DNA of 64,000 bases from Pseudomonas pergaminensis (GTDB lineage: Bacteria > Pseudomonadota > Gammaproteobacteria > Pseudomonadales > Pseudomonadaceae), in NCBI RefSeq assembly GCF_024112395.2, contig NZ_CP078013.2, positions 2,976,001 through 3,040,000 on the forward strand. The letters are read 5' to 3'. The notes under the pieces were generated by a model, which worked only from the letters and a program-made list of their open reading frames with translations, searched no databases and had not been told where the DNA came from. The position numbers and the translations under genes are program-made. The stretch's first letter is position 1; each line of letters starts with the position of its first letter. Shown here in pieces: positions 55,953 to 64,000 of the stretch.

Positions 55953-57296
55953 ATGCCGTCGTTCTTCAAACGCTCCCTGTTGCCCAAACTGCGCGGTTTC
56001 CCCGTTACTCCAGACGCCCTTGAGGTGTTGTCCGGCGCCGACGCATACCGCCGTTGCCTACTGGAAAAAATCGCCCATGCCACCCGGCGTATCTACATCG
56101 TCGCGCTGTATCTGCAGCACGACGAAGCGGGGCAGGAGATCTATGACGCCCTGCACGCAGCCAAGGCTGCGCGGCCGGAGTTGGACATCGTGGTGGTGGT
56201 CGACTGGCTGCGCGCCCAGCGCGGCCTGATCGGCGCCGGCAAACAACCGGGCAACAGCGCCTGGTACCAGGCCATGACCCAAAGCCACAGCAGCGAGGTG
56301 CCGGTGTATGGCGTGCCGGTGCAAACCCGCGAGCTGTTCGGCGTGCTGCACCTCAAGGGCTTCGTGATCGACGACAGCGTGCTGTACAGCGGCGCGAGCC
56401 TGAACAATGTGTACCTGCACAAGTTCGACAAGTACCGTTTCGACCGTTATCACCTGGTCCACAGCAAAGCCCTGGCGGATTCGATGCAGCACCTGGTGGA
56501 ACACGGGTTGGTCGCCTCCAAGGCGGTCAATCGCCTGGACCTGCCCAACCCGCCCACCACACGCAGCTTGCGCAACGATATCGGCGACTTGCGCAGCCGC
56601 CTGAAACACGCGACCTACGACACCACCACGGGGCAATTGCCCAACGGGCATCTGTCGGTCAGCCCGTTGCTCGGGGTTGGCAAGAACAACCCGCTGAACC
56701 GGGTGATCCTCGAACTGATTGCCAGCGCCCAGCACCAACTGACTATCTGCACGCCGTACTTCAACCTGCCGCTGCCGGTCACCCGGGAAATCAACCGCGC
56801 GTTGGCGCGTGGGGTGAAGATCGACATCATCGTCGGTGACAAGACCGCCAACGACTTCTACATCCCACCGAGCGAGCCATTCAAGGTCATTGCGGCGCTA
56901 CCGTACCTGTACGAAATCAGCCTGCGCCGCTTCGCCAAGCGCCATCAGCCGATGATCGACAGCGGCCAGTTGAACCTGCACCTGTGGCGCGACGGTGACA
57001 ACACCTACCACCTCAAGGGCATGTGGGTCGACCTGCGCTACACCTTGCTGACCGGCAACAACCTCAACCCGCGCGCGTTCCGCCTTGACTTGGAAAATGC
57101 CCTGTTGATCGACGACCCCCAGGGCCAGTGGCTTGAGCCGCGACGGACCGAGCTGGCGCAGATTTTCCAGCACACCACGCGTATCGAGCGTTACCAGGAC
57201 TTGCAGACACTGCCGGACTACCCGGAGGCGGTCGGCAAGTTTCTGCGGCGAGTCAGCCGTGTGCGGATCGAGCGGTTGCTGTACCGAATCCTGTAA
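55953..57296 (+). CDS. pssA: CDP-diacylglycerol-serine phosphatidyltransferase (PLD-type PssA)
   Basis: A 447-residue type I phosphatidylserine synthase of the phospholipase D superfamily (E. coli PssA, 451 residues). Two HKD motifs are intact: H133-x-K135-x4-D140 (VLHLKGFVIDD) and H353-x-K355-x4-D360 (YHLKGMWVDL). No transmembrane segment, consistent with the peripheral, ribosome-associated E. coli enzyme. Makes phosphatidylserine, the precursor of phosphatidylethanolamine. It ends with a strong terminator. Divergent from the TetR gene, but a housekeeping role argues against tight control. Confidence 0.92.
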   Translation: MPSFFKRSLLPKLRGFPVTPDALEVLSGADAYRRCLLEKIAHATRRIYIVALYLQHDEAGQEIYDALHAAKAARPELDIVVVVDWLRAQRGLIGAGKQPGNSAWYQAMTQSHSSEVPVYGVPVQTRELFGVLHLKGFVIDDSVLYSGASLNNVYLHKFDKYRFDRYHLVHSKALADSMQHLVEHGLVASKAVNRLDLPNPPTTRSLRNDIGDLRSRLKHATYDTTTGQLPNGHLSVSPLLGVGKNNPLNRVILELIASAQHQLTICTPYFNLPLPVTREINRALARGVKIDIIVGDKTANDFYIPPSEPFKVIAALPYLYEISLRRFAKRHQPMIDSGQLNLHLWRDGDNTYHLKGMWVDLRYTLLTGNNLNPRAFRLDLENALLIDDPQGQWLEPRRTELAQIFQHTTRIERYQDLQTLPDYPEAVGKFLRRVSRVRIERLLYRIL

Positions 57297-57307
57297 AACC
57301 TTCCGGC

Positions 57308-57348
57308 AAAAAAAGACCCGGCCCCTTCAACAGGGCCGGGTCTTTTTT
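57308..57348. terminator. Bidirectional Rho-independent terminator
   Basis: GACCCGGCCC / GGGCCGGGTC stem with an 8-nt loop, with seven As before and six Ts after. It ends pssA on one strand and the efe operon on the other. Confidence 0.95.
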
Positions 57349-57358
57349 GGCGTACGGT

Positions 57359-58177
57359 TTAGTTCAAGCCCAACTTGCCACGCAGGGTCGACAGGTCTTC
57401 CGCCAAGGTGTTGACCGGGCCCACCAGGGCCTTGCGGTCATTTTCCTTGACCTTGTCGTAGGTCTCGAAGCCGCCGTCCTTGGTCTTGTACTTGGCCAGG
57501 ATCTTGTCCACGGTGGCGAAGTTCTTGTCGACCTTGGCCAGGAAGGCCTTGTCTTGCTTCTCGATCTGGCCACGGAACAGGTCGACGATTTTCTTCGCGC
57601 CGTCGATGTTGCCCTGGAAGTCATACAGGTCGGTGTGACTGTAGCGGTCTTCTTCGCCGGAGATCTTGGTGGCGGCGACTTCTTCCAACAGCGCTGCGGC
57701 ACCGCCCACGACTTTCTCGGGTGGGAAGGTCAGGCCATCGACGCGGGTCTTGAGGTCGTTGACGTCGGTGTTGAGCTTGGCGGTCAGCGCTTCCAGGCCC
57801 TTGGTGGTGTTCTGCGAGAACAGCGCGTATTCGATGCGATGGAAGCCGGTGAAGTCTTCGGCGGTCACGCCTTTTTCATGGTCGTCGACACGGGAGTCGA
57901 TGGACGCATCGAGGTCGCTGAACAGTTCGGCGATCGGCTCGATGGACTCATAGTGCACGCGGGTTGGTGCGTAGAGTTTTTTGGCGGTGGCCAGGTCGCC
58001 TTTGTTGATGGCGTCAGTGAAGGCTTGGGTCTGGGTGACCAGCTCGCCGATTTCTTCGGTGACGTAGATTTTGTAGTCCGACACCGGGCCAACCAGGTCC
58101 AGCGGCGCGGTAGCGGCGAACGCTGCCAACGGCGAAAGGGTCATTAACAACGACAACGCAATAGTCGACTTCTTCAT
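57359..58177 (-). CDS. Imelysin-domain periplasmic iron protein (EfeM-like)
   Basis: A 272-residue secreted protein with a signal peptide (1-21, LAAFA) and a full imelysin/EfeO-C domain: the metal-site motif GFHRIE near 110 and ISGEEDRYSHTDLYDF near 190. Unlike the EfeO at 59525 it lacks a cupredoxin domain, matching the short EfeM form. Last gene of the efe operon, 28 bp after efeB. It likely binds iron in the periplasm for EfeU or EfeB. ATG 58177 is chosen because it begins the signal peptide. Confidence 0.85.
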   Translation of the reverse strand: MKKSTIALSLLMTLSPLAAFAATAPLDLVGPVSDYKIYVTEEIGELVTQTQAFTDAINKGDLATAKKLYAPTRVHYESIEPIAELFSDLDASIDSRVDDHEKGVTAEDFTGFHRIEYALFSQNTTKGLEALTAKLNTDVNDLKTRVDGLTFPPEKVVGGAAALLEEVAATKISGEEDRYSHTDLYDFQGNIDGAKKIVDLFRGQIEKQDKAFLAKVDKNFATVDKILAKYKTKDGGFETYDKVKENDRKALVGPVNTLAEDLSTLRGKLGLN

Positions 58178-58205
58178 GGGACGGTATCCGCTCTGGGTAT
58201 GTTTA

Positions 58206-59510
58206 TTAGGTGTTGGCAGTGGTTTGAGGGTGCGTTGCAGCGAGTAGCGTGCGCCCGATGAAATCCTGGGCCCCGGTGACGCCGGGCAAGGTGAAGAAAT
58301 ACCCGCCGCCAACCGGCTTGAGGTATTCCTCCAGGGGCTCGCCGTTGAGCCGGGTTTGCACACTGATAAAGCCTTTCTCCAGGTCAGCCTGGTAGCAGAT
58401 GAACAACAGCCCCATGTCCAGCTGACCGTTTTTGTTGACGCCGTTGGAGTAGTTGAACGGCCGGCGCAGGATCAGGTTCGCCTGAGTCTGCGGGGTGCGC
58501 GGGTTGGCCAGGCGGATGTGGGCATCGAGCTTGGTCAACTTGCCTTCCGGGTCCTTGCTGTAGTCGGGCACCTGGGTCTCTTTGTCGCCGTCCATGGGCG
58601 CACCGGTCGGCTTGATGCGGCCGATGATGCTCTCCTGTTCTTGCAGCGGGGTACGGTCCCAGCGCTCGACGAAGTTACGGATGATGCGCACGGCCTGGTA
58701 GCTGCCGTTGGCCGCCCAGGCCGGTTCGTCGCTGCCGGGCTGCACCCACACAATCTGGTCCATGGCCTTGGCGTCGTTGGAGTTGGGGTTGGCCGAGCCG
58801 TCACGGAAACCAAGGAAGTTGCGCGCGCTCTGGGCTGGCTCGCCAGGTTTGGCCGGCGCCTGTGGCGGCACGCTGCCTTCCTGCTTCCAGCGCACCAGCA
58901 ACAGGTCGGGCAGGTTTTTCACGATGTCACGCAGCGCGTGGATATTGGTGTCCGGGGTGTTGGAACTGAATTGCAGGCTCAAGTCGCCGTGGCACTGCGC
59001 CGGTTCCAGCGCGTCGTTGGGGAAGCCGACCATGCGGCTCAGGCGTTTGGGCTTGACTGCCGTGAGACCAAAGCGCTCATCGAACAGCGATTCGCCGACG
59101 GACACGGTGATGGTCAGGTTGTCTGGCGTGACCACTGGGCCGAGGATGCCGGAGTCGGTGGGCGGTAGCTTCGGGTCGACTTGCGGCACGGTGCCGCCGG
59201 TCATCAGGAAGGCGATGCGCTCGTTCAAGGTGCGGAACAGGCGCTCCAGGTCTTCGCGGTCGCTGGCCAGCACATCGAATGCCACGAGCATGCCGCAGGC
59301 TGGGCGTGGGGTGACGATACCGCTCTGGTGCTTGCCGAAAAAATCGTGGTGGTCCTGGGTCTTGTCGCTGCGTGGCGCAGTGGTGACTTGCTCGGCAGCG
59401 GCGGCCATGGCCGGGCAGGTCAGGGTGCTGCCAGCAATCGCAGCGCCAGTGGCGGCCATGCCCAACAGGACACGGCGGCGTTGGAGGTCAAATTGTGCGG
59501 AATCACTCAT
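58206..59510 (-). CDS. efeB: Deferrochelatase/DyP peroxidase EfeB
   Basis: A ~434-residue haem peroxidase of the DyP family, exported by Tat. The signal has R11-R12-R13-V-L-L-G followed by an Ala-rich hydrophobic core ending PAMA. The DyP motif GFRDGSANP near 240 carries the catalytic Asp, and the proximal-His region lies further on (RRPFNYSNGVNKNGQ). In EfeUOB it oxidises Fe(II) or removes iron from haem. Start uncertain: ATG 59510 fits related proteins; GTG 59528 overlaps the efeO stop by 4 nt and could be coupled. Confidence 0.92.
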   Translation of the reverse strand: MSDSAQFDLQRRRVLLGMAATGAAIAGSTLTCPAMAAAAEQVTTAPRSDKTQDHHDFFGKHQSGIVTPRPACGMLVAFDVLASDREDLERLFRTLNERIAFLMTGGTVPQVDPKLPPTDSGILGPVVTPDNLTITVSVGESLFDERFGLTAVKPKRLSRMVGFPNDALEPAQCHGDLSLQFSSNTPDTNIHALRDIVKNLPDLLLVRWKQEGSVPPQAPAKPGEPAQSARNFLGFRDGSANPNSNDAKAMDQIVWVQPGSDEPAWAANGSYQAVRIIRNFVERWDRTPLQEQESIIGRIKPTGAPMDGDKETQVPDYSKDPEGKLTKLDAHIRLANPRTPQTQANLILRRPFNYSNGVNKNGQLDMGLLFICYQADLEKGFISVQTRLNGEPLEEYLKPVGGGYFFTLPGVTGAQDFIGRTLLAATHPQTTANT

Positions 59511-59524
59511 GTGTGCGGTCGTCT

Positions 59525-60727
59525 TCACTGCAGGCCAGAAAGGCCAAGGGCGGGGTCGATTCCATCGAGTGCAGCGGCCAGAGCCTTGGCCTTGTCGGCG
59601 ATCTGCTTGCGCTGATCGGCGGTTACGCTGTCGTAGCGGCGGTACTGGCCGTCGACTTTCAATTCGTTGAGTTGGCTGTCTAAGGCCGTGAGAGCGCTGT
59701 CGACTTTAGGCAGCAGGTCTGGGGCAGACTTGGTCAGCAAAGGGCGCATCAGGTCGACGACTTTGTGGGCGGCCTCCAGGTTGGCAGCGAAACCATTCAG
59801 GTCGACGTGGCTGTAGCGTTCCTCTTCACCGCTGATGGCGCGCACATCGGCCAGGCTGTTGAGGTTGCGCACCACAATGCTCACCAGTTGCTCCGGCGGC
59901 AGCGACTGGGCCAGCAATTGTTGCTTGAGGGTGGTGACGTCGGTCAGCAAGCGCTGCGCAATTGGCGCCAGGCCGTCGAGGCTGCGTTGCTGGAACAGGC
60001 TGTATTCCAGGCGGTGGAAGCCGCTGAAGGCCGGGTCCTGCTCGCGTTTTTCAAAGTAGTCGGCGCGGGCGTTGATGGCATTGTCCAGCTCCGCCAGGCG
60101 CTGGGACGCCGGGGCCAGTCGCTGGTAAGCCTCTCGCGCAGGCACATAGAGCGCTTGTGCCTGGGCCAGGTCGCCGCTGTCGATGGCCTGCTGCAAGGCG
60201 GTAACCGCCTTGACCAATGCACTGCCTTGGCTGCTCAGGTACACGCGGAACTCCGACAGTGGCCCGATAAACGCCACCATCGACGGTTTGGCCTTGGCCT
60301 GCGCCTCGGACTCGGCGGTGGGCGTTACGTGCAAGGTGCCACGCGGGTTGCTCAGCAGCCCGCAGGTGATCGAATAGTCACCGGGCAACAGGTTGGCGTT
60401 GATCACTTGGCTCAGGCCGGGAGCGATGTTCTCGCGTTCTTCGACCACCAGCACGCCGTCGAGGATTTCCCATTCCACTGCACGGTCCGAGCGGTTGATG
60501 ATGCGAAAGCTCGCACGGCCGGCGGGGACCGTCAGTTCATTCGGCTCACAGGCGTGGCCATGAATGGTCACGGCGATTTCATTGTGGTTGGTCTGGCGTT
60601 TGCTGGCCGCCAGTTGCGAGGCGTAATAGAACAGGCCTCCGGCGGCGATCATCACGACCACCGAGCCCGCCACGGCCCATCGCAGGGCGCGGGGTGGCGA
60701 GGACGGTTGAGGGGTTGGGTTGGACAA
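59525..60727 (-). CDS. efeO: EfeO: cupredoxin plus imelysin-type periplasmic protein
   Basis: A ~400-residue iron-uptake component. A membrane-anchor/signal helix (~residues 16-38, WAVAGSVVVMIAAGGLFYYA) precedes a cupredoxin domain (~45-120; CEPNELTVPAGRASFRIIN) and the imelysin domain (~130-395) with GFHRLE near 239 and ISGEEERYSHVDL near 310. The likely start is TTG 60727, with AAGGA at 7 nt; a longer frame from TTG 60751 overlaps efeU by 14 nt. Second gene of the efe operon. Confidence 0.9.
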   Translation of the reverse strand: MSNPTPQPSSPPRALRWAVAGSVVVMIAAGGLFYYASQLAASKRQTNHNEIAVTIHGHACEPNELTVPAGRASFRIINRSDRAVEWEILDGVLVVEERENIAPGLSQVINANLLPGDYSITCGLLSNPRGTLHVTPTAESEAQAKAKPSMVAFIGPLSEFRVYLSSQGSALVKAVTALQQAIDSGDLAQAQALYVPAREAYQRLAPASQRLAELDNAINARADYFEKREQDPAFSGFHRLEYSLFQQRSLDGLAPIAQRLLTDVTTLKQQLLAQSLPPEQLVSIVVRNLNSLADVRAISGEEERYSHVDLNGFAANLEAAHKVVDLMRPLLTKSAPDLLPKVDSALTALDSQLNELKVDGQYRRYDSVTADQRKQIADKAKALAAALDGIDPALGLSGLQ

Positions 60728-60737
60728 GAGGCGGTCC

Positions 60738-61583
60738 TTACTGGTTGGCAACAGAAGAAGGTGAGGCGGCAGGCTTGGACGGTACGGAGGGCAGGAAGAA
60801 CATCACCAGGGCCACCACCAGGTAAATCAGGTAGGCGCCGAGGGTGCTGAGGGTGGGCGCTTCCTGATAGCCGAACATCCCGGCCAGCACCGAGCCCAAC
60901 GGGCTGTCCATGGGCAGCGCGGCGCTGAAGTCGAACAGCACGGTTTGCAAGTGGTTCCACACGCCGGCTTCGTGGAGGGCCTGTACCGAATTGGCGAGGA
61001 TGCCGGCGGCCACCACGAGGATAAACAAGCCGGTCCAGCGGAAAAACGCACCGAGGTTCAGGCGCATGCTGCCGGTGTAGATCAGGAAACCGACGATGAT
61101 CGCCAGGATCAAGCCGAGCAGGGCGCCAATCGGCGCGCCCGGGCCTTCACTCTGTTGGAACACCGCGAGCAGGAAGAACACGGTTTCCAGGCCTTCGCGG
61201 GCCACGGCGAAAAACACCATGAGGATCAGCGCGGTGACCTGGTGCTTGGAACCGGCCAACGCGTGATCGAGGGATTCATGCAGGGAATGCTTGATGGAGC
61301 GCGCCACCTTGCGCATCCAGAACACCATGGAGCTGAGGATGCCCACGGCGACCAGGCCGACGATGCCTTCGAACAATTCCTGTTGTTTTTGCGGGAACTC
61401 GGCGCTGACCAGTTCCAGGCCACCACCGACCAGCAGGGCCAGTGCGGCGGCGAGGAAAACGCCAATCCACACGGCGGGCATCCATTGACCGCGGCCGGTC
61501 TGTTGCAGGTAGCTGGCGATAATGCCAACGATCAATGCGGCTTCAATGCCTTCGCGCAGCATGATGAGAAAAGGAACGAGCAT
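60738..61583 (-). CDS. efeU: Ferrous iron permease EfeU (FTR1 family)
   Basis: A 281-residue, seven-helix permease of the FTR1/OFeT type. Two iron-binding R-E-x-x-E motifs are intact: LREGIEAAL near residue 10 and AREGLETVF near 131. It takes up iron oxidised by the periplasmic partners. First gene of the efeU-efeO-efeB-imelysin operon. ATG 61583 is used; an ATG at 61598 is in frame. A Fur box lies about 40 bp upstream. Confidence 0.93.
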   Translation of the reverse strand: MLVPFLIMLREGIEAALIVGIIASYLQQTGRGQWMPAVWIGVFLAAALALLVGGGLELVSAEFPQKQQELFEGIVGLVAVGILSSMVFWMRKVARSIKHSLHESLDHALAGSKHQVTALILMVFFAVAREGLETVFFLLAVFQQSEGPGAPIGALLGLILAIIVGFLIYTGSMRLNLGAFFRWTGLFILVVAAGILANSVQALHEAGVWNHLQTVLFDFSAALPMDSPLGSVLAGMFGYQEAPTLSTLGAYLIYLVVALVMFFLPSVPSKPAASPSSVANQ

Positions 61584-61623
61584 TCGGCACCGCATCACAA
61601 CTAGATAGGAGCCTAAGTTGTAA

Positions 61624-61642
61624 CATAATGATACTCATTACT
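61624..61642. promoter_or_regulatory. Fur box of the efe operon
   Basis: CATAATGATACTCATTACT matches 15 of 19 positions of the Fur consensus GATAATGATAATCATTATC. It sits about 40 bp before efeU, where it would block the promoter when iron is high. Confidence 0.82.
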
Positions 61643-61689
61643 AAACAAGCAATCTTGACGTTTGCTGAACCCTGGCTGAACGGCGCGCG

Positions 61690-63084
61690 TCAGCCACGCC
61701 GGCCGAACAAACGCTGTGCGATCCCCAAGGCTTGCAGCGACACCCCATAGCCGATAAAGGCATAAGGGCCAAGGATGACCCAGATCAGCGCACCCAACAG
61801 CCAGCACGGCAAGATCTCGCGGATGAACAAGGGTGACGGTCGGCGAAAGCTCAGCCAGCGTGACAGCGGGGCGAGTCGGTCGTCGATTTCGCCGTAGCCA
61901 TCAGTGGCTGGGCGCCAGATTGCCAGGATCATCAGCGCCGGTATCGTAATAAGAAACGCCCAGGTCGGCGCCATGCCGAGGGTTTCCATCAACGTGTGGT
62001 CGGTCACCTGCTGGTCGCGCACAGCCCAGCCGGCGGCCATGCCCAGCAGTGCCACGAACATCGGCCAGGGGCGGGTGGCACGTTCCCAGTCGCGCCAGAA
62101 GTACGGGTCACCGCCGGGCGTCAGGGCACAGAGTGACGGGAATTGGTTCAGGAGGGTTTCGCTGAGCGTACGGCAGGCGTTCCAGTCGGGCTCGCCAAAG
62201 CGTCGGGCGAACCGCTGGCGTTGTTCCAGCGGCATGTCGCCGAACAACAACCTTGCGGCGCGACACTGCGCATCGCGCGAATCCAGGCTGGCCTGGGCGA
62301 AGGTGTGCGCCTTGAAGCGCTCGAGTGCATTGCGCGCCTTGAGTTGCGACCACTCGGGTTCGGGGCAGGGGTTTTCCAACTCTTTGTCGGACCAGGCCTG
62401 TTGGGCACATAGGGTGTCGAACAATGCCTCGGACCAAAACCGGCTCGCCAGCAGGGTGCGGGCCAGCAGGTCGTTGATCCGTGCGTGACGGGCCAGCGGC
62501 TTGAGCCATTCGGTGTGGTTCAATTCGGTCAATGCGGCCTTGAACGCCTCGACCTGTTGTTGATCAAGCAACCCGACCAACCGCTGCTCGACGTGCGTAA
62601 ACATCTGCTCCAACAGCACGCCGAGGCGGTACTCGGGTAGGCAATTCGGTACTTCGCGTTGCCAGGGGCTGAGCCAATGCAAGTGGGTGACGGCCCATTC
62701 GCTGAACGCCGGGTCGGCCGATATCAGGCAGCGCTGCAGCAACAGGGCCTCGAATGCATCGGCACAGTCACTGTCCATGGCCTGCCGGTAGCGGTTGGCG
62801 AGATCGCTGGCAGTGGCGCCTGCGATCAGGGCTTGAGCCTGTTCGCCACGGGTGTCGGCTTCGTGCGTGGCCGGTTGCACGATATCGACAGGCACCGGTT
62901 GCGGCGAATCAGCGGCCGCGTCGAAGCGGTGCCACTCAAGGGCGTGCTCATAGGCCTCACGCAAGCGCTGGAAGCCGCTGGGGTCTTCGTCCGGGCGATG
63001 CTGCTTGAGCAACACCGCGTACTGGCGCTTGATTGTGCGCGTGTCGGCGTCGCGCGTCAGTCCAAGTACTTCCCAGCAACTCAT
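61690..63084 (-). CDS. J-domain protein with C-terminal membrane segments
   Basis: A 464-residue protein. Residues 1-~55 look like a J domain (CWEVLGLTRDADTRTIKRQYAVLLKQHRP, then FQRLREAYEHALEW), but the HPD tripeptide that contacts DnaK is replaced by H-R-P-D-E-D-P. A helical middle (~80-320) is rich in Trp/Leu/Gln. Residues ~335-460 contain three to four hydrophobic helices (WPMFVALLGMAAGWAV, WAFLITIPALMILAIW, CWLLGALIWVILGPYAFIGYG). It may tether Hsp70 to the inner membrane. Function unknown; partners are not evident. Divergent from the AraC regulator at 63215. Confidence 0.82.
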   Translation of the reverse strand: MSCWEVLGLTRDADTRTIKRQYAVLLKQHRPDEDPSGFQRLREAYEHALEWHRFDAAADSPQPVPVDIVQPATHEADTRGEQAQALIAGATASDLANRYRQAMDSDCADAFEALLLQRCLISADPAFSEWAVTHLHWLSPWQREVPNCLPEYRLGVLLEQMFTHVEQRLVGLLDQQQVEAFKAALTELNHTEWLKPLARHARINDLLARTLLASRFWSEALFDTLCAQQAWSDKELENPCPEPEWSQLKARNALERFKAHTFAQASLDSRDAQCRAARLLFGDMPLEQRQRFARRFGEPDWNACRTLSETLLNQFPSLCALTPGGDPYFWRDWERATRPWPMFVALLGMAAGWAVRDQQVTDHTLMETLGMAPTWAFLITIPALMILAIWRPATDGYGEIDDRLAPLSRWLSFRRPSPLFIREILPCWLLGALIWVILGPYAFIGYGVSLQALGIAQRLFGRRG

Positions 63085-63214
63085 CGGTTCAACATCCTGT
63101 CAGTAAAAATCCGGGCGCAGAATACCTGAGACCTGTTACGCGGCGCCTACTCTTTTATCGCGTGACTGCCTAAGATGGCGGCATTTCACCCCACCCAGGG
63201 CACGGACCGCGCCA

Positions 63215-64000
63215 ATGTCGGAAAAAGACACCATCTCCCTCCACCTCGTGCGCGAAGCCTTGTTGCAAAGCTGCGTCCCTGGGGCGGCCACTGCCGAAGT
63301 GCTGCTTAAAGCCGGGATTGATCCGGCACTGTTGGCCGAGCCCAATGCACGGGTCTCGGCCACCACCTACGCGCGCCTATGGCGTCTGCTGGCGCGGCGC
63401 ATGGACGATGAGTTCTTTGGCATGGACCCGCGCAAGCTCAAGTCCGGCAGCCTGGCGTTTCTCTGTCGCGCCACGATGGCGCAACCCACCCTGGCCACCA
63501 GCCTGGAAATTGGCCTGGGGTTCCTGTCGCTGATGCTGGAGCGGATGCCCGCTGAACTGGTGCGTCAACAGAGTTTGGCAGAGATCGTATTGCTGGAACC
63601 CGAGTCCGAACCCAATCGGGCCTTCACCTACTTTACCTACTGGATGATCGTGCACGGCGTCGCGTGCTGGTTGGCGGGGCGGCGGATTCCGATCCTGGCG
63701 ATTGAACTGCGTTGTCCGAAACCGGACTTCTGCGACGACTACCAGGTGATGTTTTCCGACAACCTGCGTTTCGATCGGCCGCGTACCCGCATGATCTTCT
63801 CCGCCGACTGCCTGGACCTGCCGATCAAGCGCAGCACAGAGGAACTCAAGCGCTTCCTGGCCCATGCGCCGGCCAACATCCTGGTCAAATACCGCGACCC
63901 GGACAGCCTCGCCACTCGCATCAAGCATGACCTGCGCCAGCGAGCCCCCGACACCTGGGAGGAAACCGAAGGCCTCGCCGCCAGCCTGTGCATCTCGGCC
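63215..64000 (+). CDS. AraC-type regulator, N-terminal part (cut by window end)
   Basis: An open frame of 262 codons with no stop before the window edge. The N-terminal ~200 residues match the arabinose-binding-like domain of AraC regulators that respond to small effectors (LLKAGIDPALLAEPNARVSA, ARLWRLLARRMDDEFFGMDP, the FTYFTYWMIVHGVACWLAGR segment). The last visible stretch (DTWEETEGLAASLCIS) begins the HTH. ATG 63215 is the first plausible start, 130 bp from the divergent J-domain gene. Confidence 0.87.
   Translation, partial: MSEKDTISLHLVREALLQSCVPGAATAEVLLKAGIDPALLAEPNARVSATTYARLWRLLARRMDDEFFGMDPRKLKSGSLAFLCRATMAQPTLATSLEIGLGFLSLMLERMPAELVRQQSLAEIVLLEPESEPNRAFTYFTYWMIVHGVACWLAGRRIPILAIELRCPKPDFCDDYQVMFSDNLRFDRPRTRMIFSADCLDLPIKRSTEELKRFLAHAPANILVKYRDPDSLATRIKHDLRQRAPDTWEETEGLAASLCISA

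Overview
The window is high-GC DNA, about 60-65 % by eye, from a Pseudomonas of the P. fluorescens group. The evidence is the many GTGGGAGCGGGCTTGC-type REP hairpins between genes, a full P. putida-style aerobic nicotinate cluster, and Pseudomonas-like LpxO, Wzz, Ku/LigD and efe genes. No rRNA, tRNA, phage, IS or CRISPR element was seen.

Layout. 1-206: end of a small molybdate-binding (TOBE/Mop) protein. 325-8292: two very large divergent genes. One is HrpK-like, with five tandem ~72-residue repeats and a C-terminal hydrophobic segment. The other is a 1480-residue toxin-like protein with a YopT-type Cys/His/Asp protease domain, a TcdA/TcdB-type pore region and a degenerate Gly/Asp-rich beta-roll. 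Part of the second gene is clearly AT-richer than its surroundings. 8353-12565: PatB-type C-S lyase, then a CMD/GNAT/flavodoxin-fold operon divergent from a MocR-type regulator.

12636-25753: nicotinate catabolism. NicAB (hydroxylase), NicC, NicX, NicD, NicF and NicE take nicotinate to fumarate. NicT imports it, and NicR (MarR) and NicS (TetR) regulate. A secreted nucleoside hydrolase sits next to nicT. Candidate operators are visible: two related 16-bp palindromes before nicA and GTGTA-type sites in the nicC/nicX gap. REP hairpins punctuate the cluster. A few kb further on, pnuC plus a NadR-like kinase (30129-31210) form a nicotinamide riboside salvage pair.

25915-46864: gamma-glutamyltransferase, exonuclease III, a Rieske/FAD reductase, a chemoreceptor, UppP plus a DUF1294 protein, LysR and MmcQ/YjbR, an aldehyde dehydrogenase divergent from an AraC regulator, azoreductase, a secreted alpha/beta hydrolase, two MFS carriers, the ABC-F protein YbiT, a methyltransferase and a TIGR03067-like protein. 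Between 34425 and 35198 there is no credible gene. That stretch holds a hairpin-rich dispersed repeat followed by 5.3 head-to-tail copies of a 72-bp unit, each with one REP half-site.

47147-64000: envelope and stress genes: Wzz, LpxO, the Ku-LigD end-joining pair, a small secreted protein with a soluble sugar dehydrogenase, a TetR/DUF1348 pair with a perfect 14-bp palindromic operator, PssA, a Fur-box-controlled efeU-efeO-efeB-imelysin iron operon, a J-domain membrane protein, and a truncated AraC-type regulator at the right edge.

Functions are assigned from motifs and remembered family features; no database search was run. Start codons were chosen from Shine-Dalgarno sequences, overlaps and family length, and many differ from the longest open frame.
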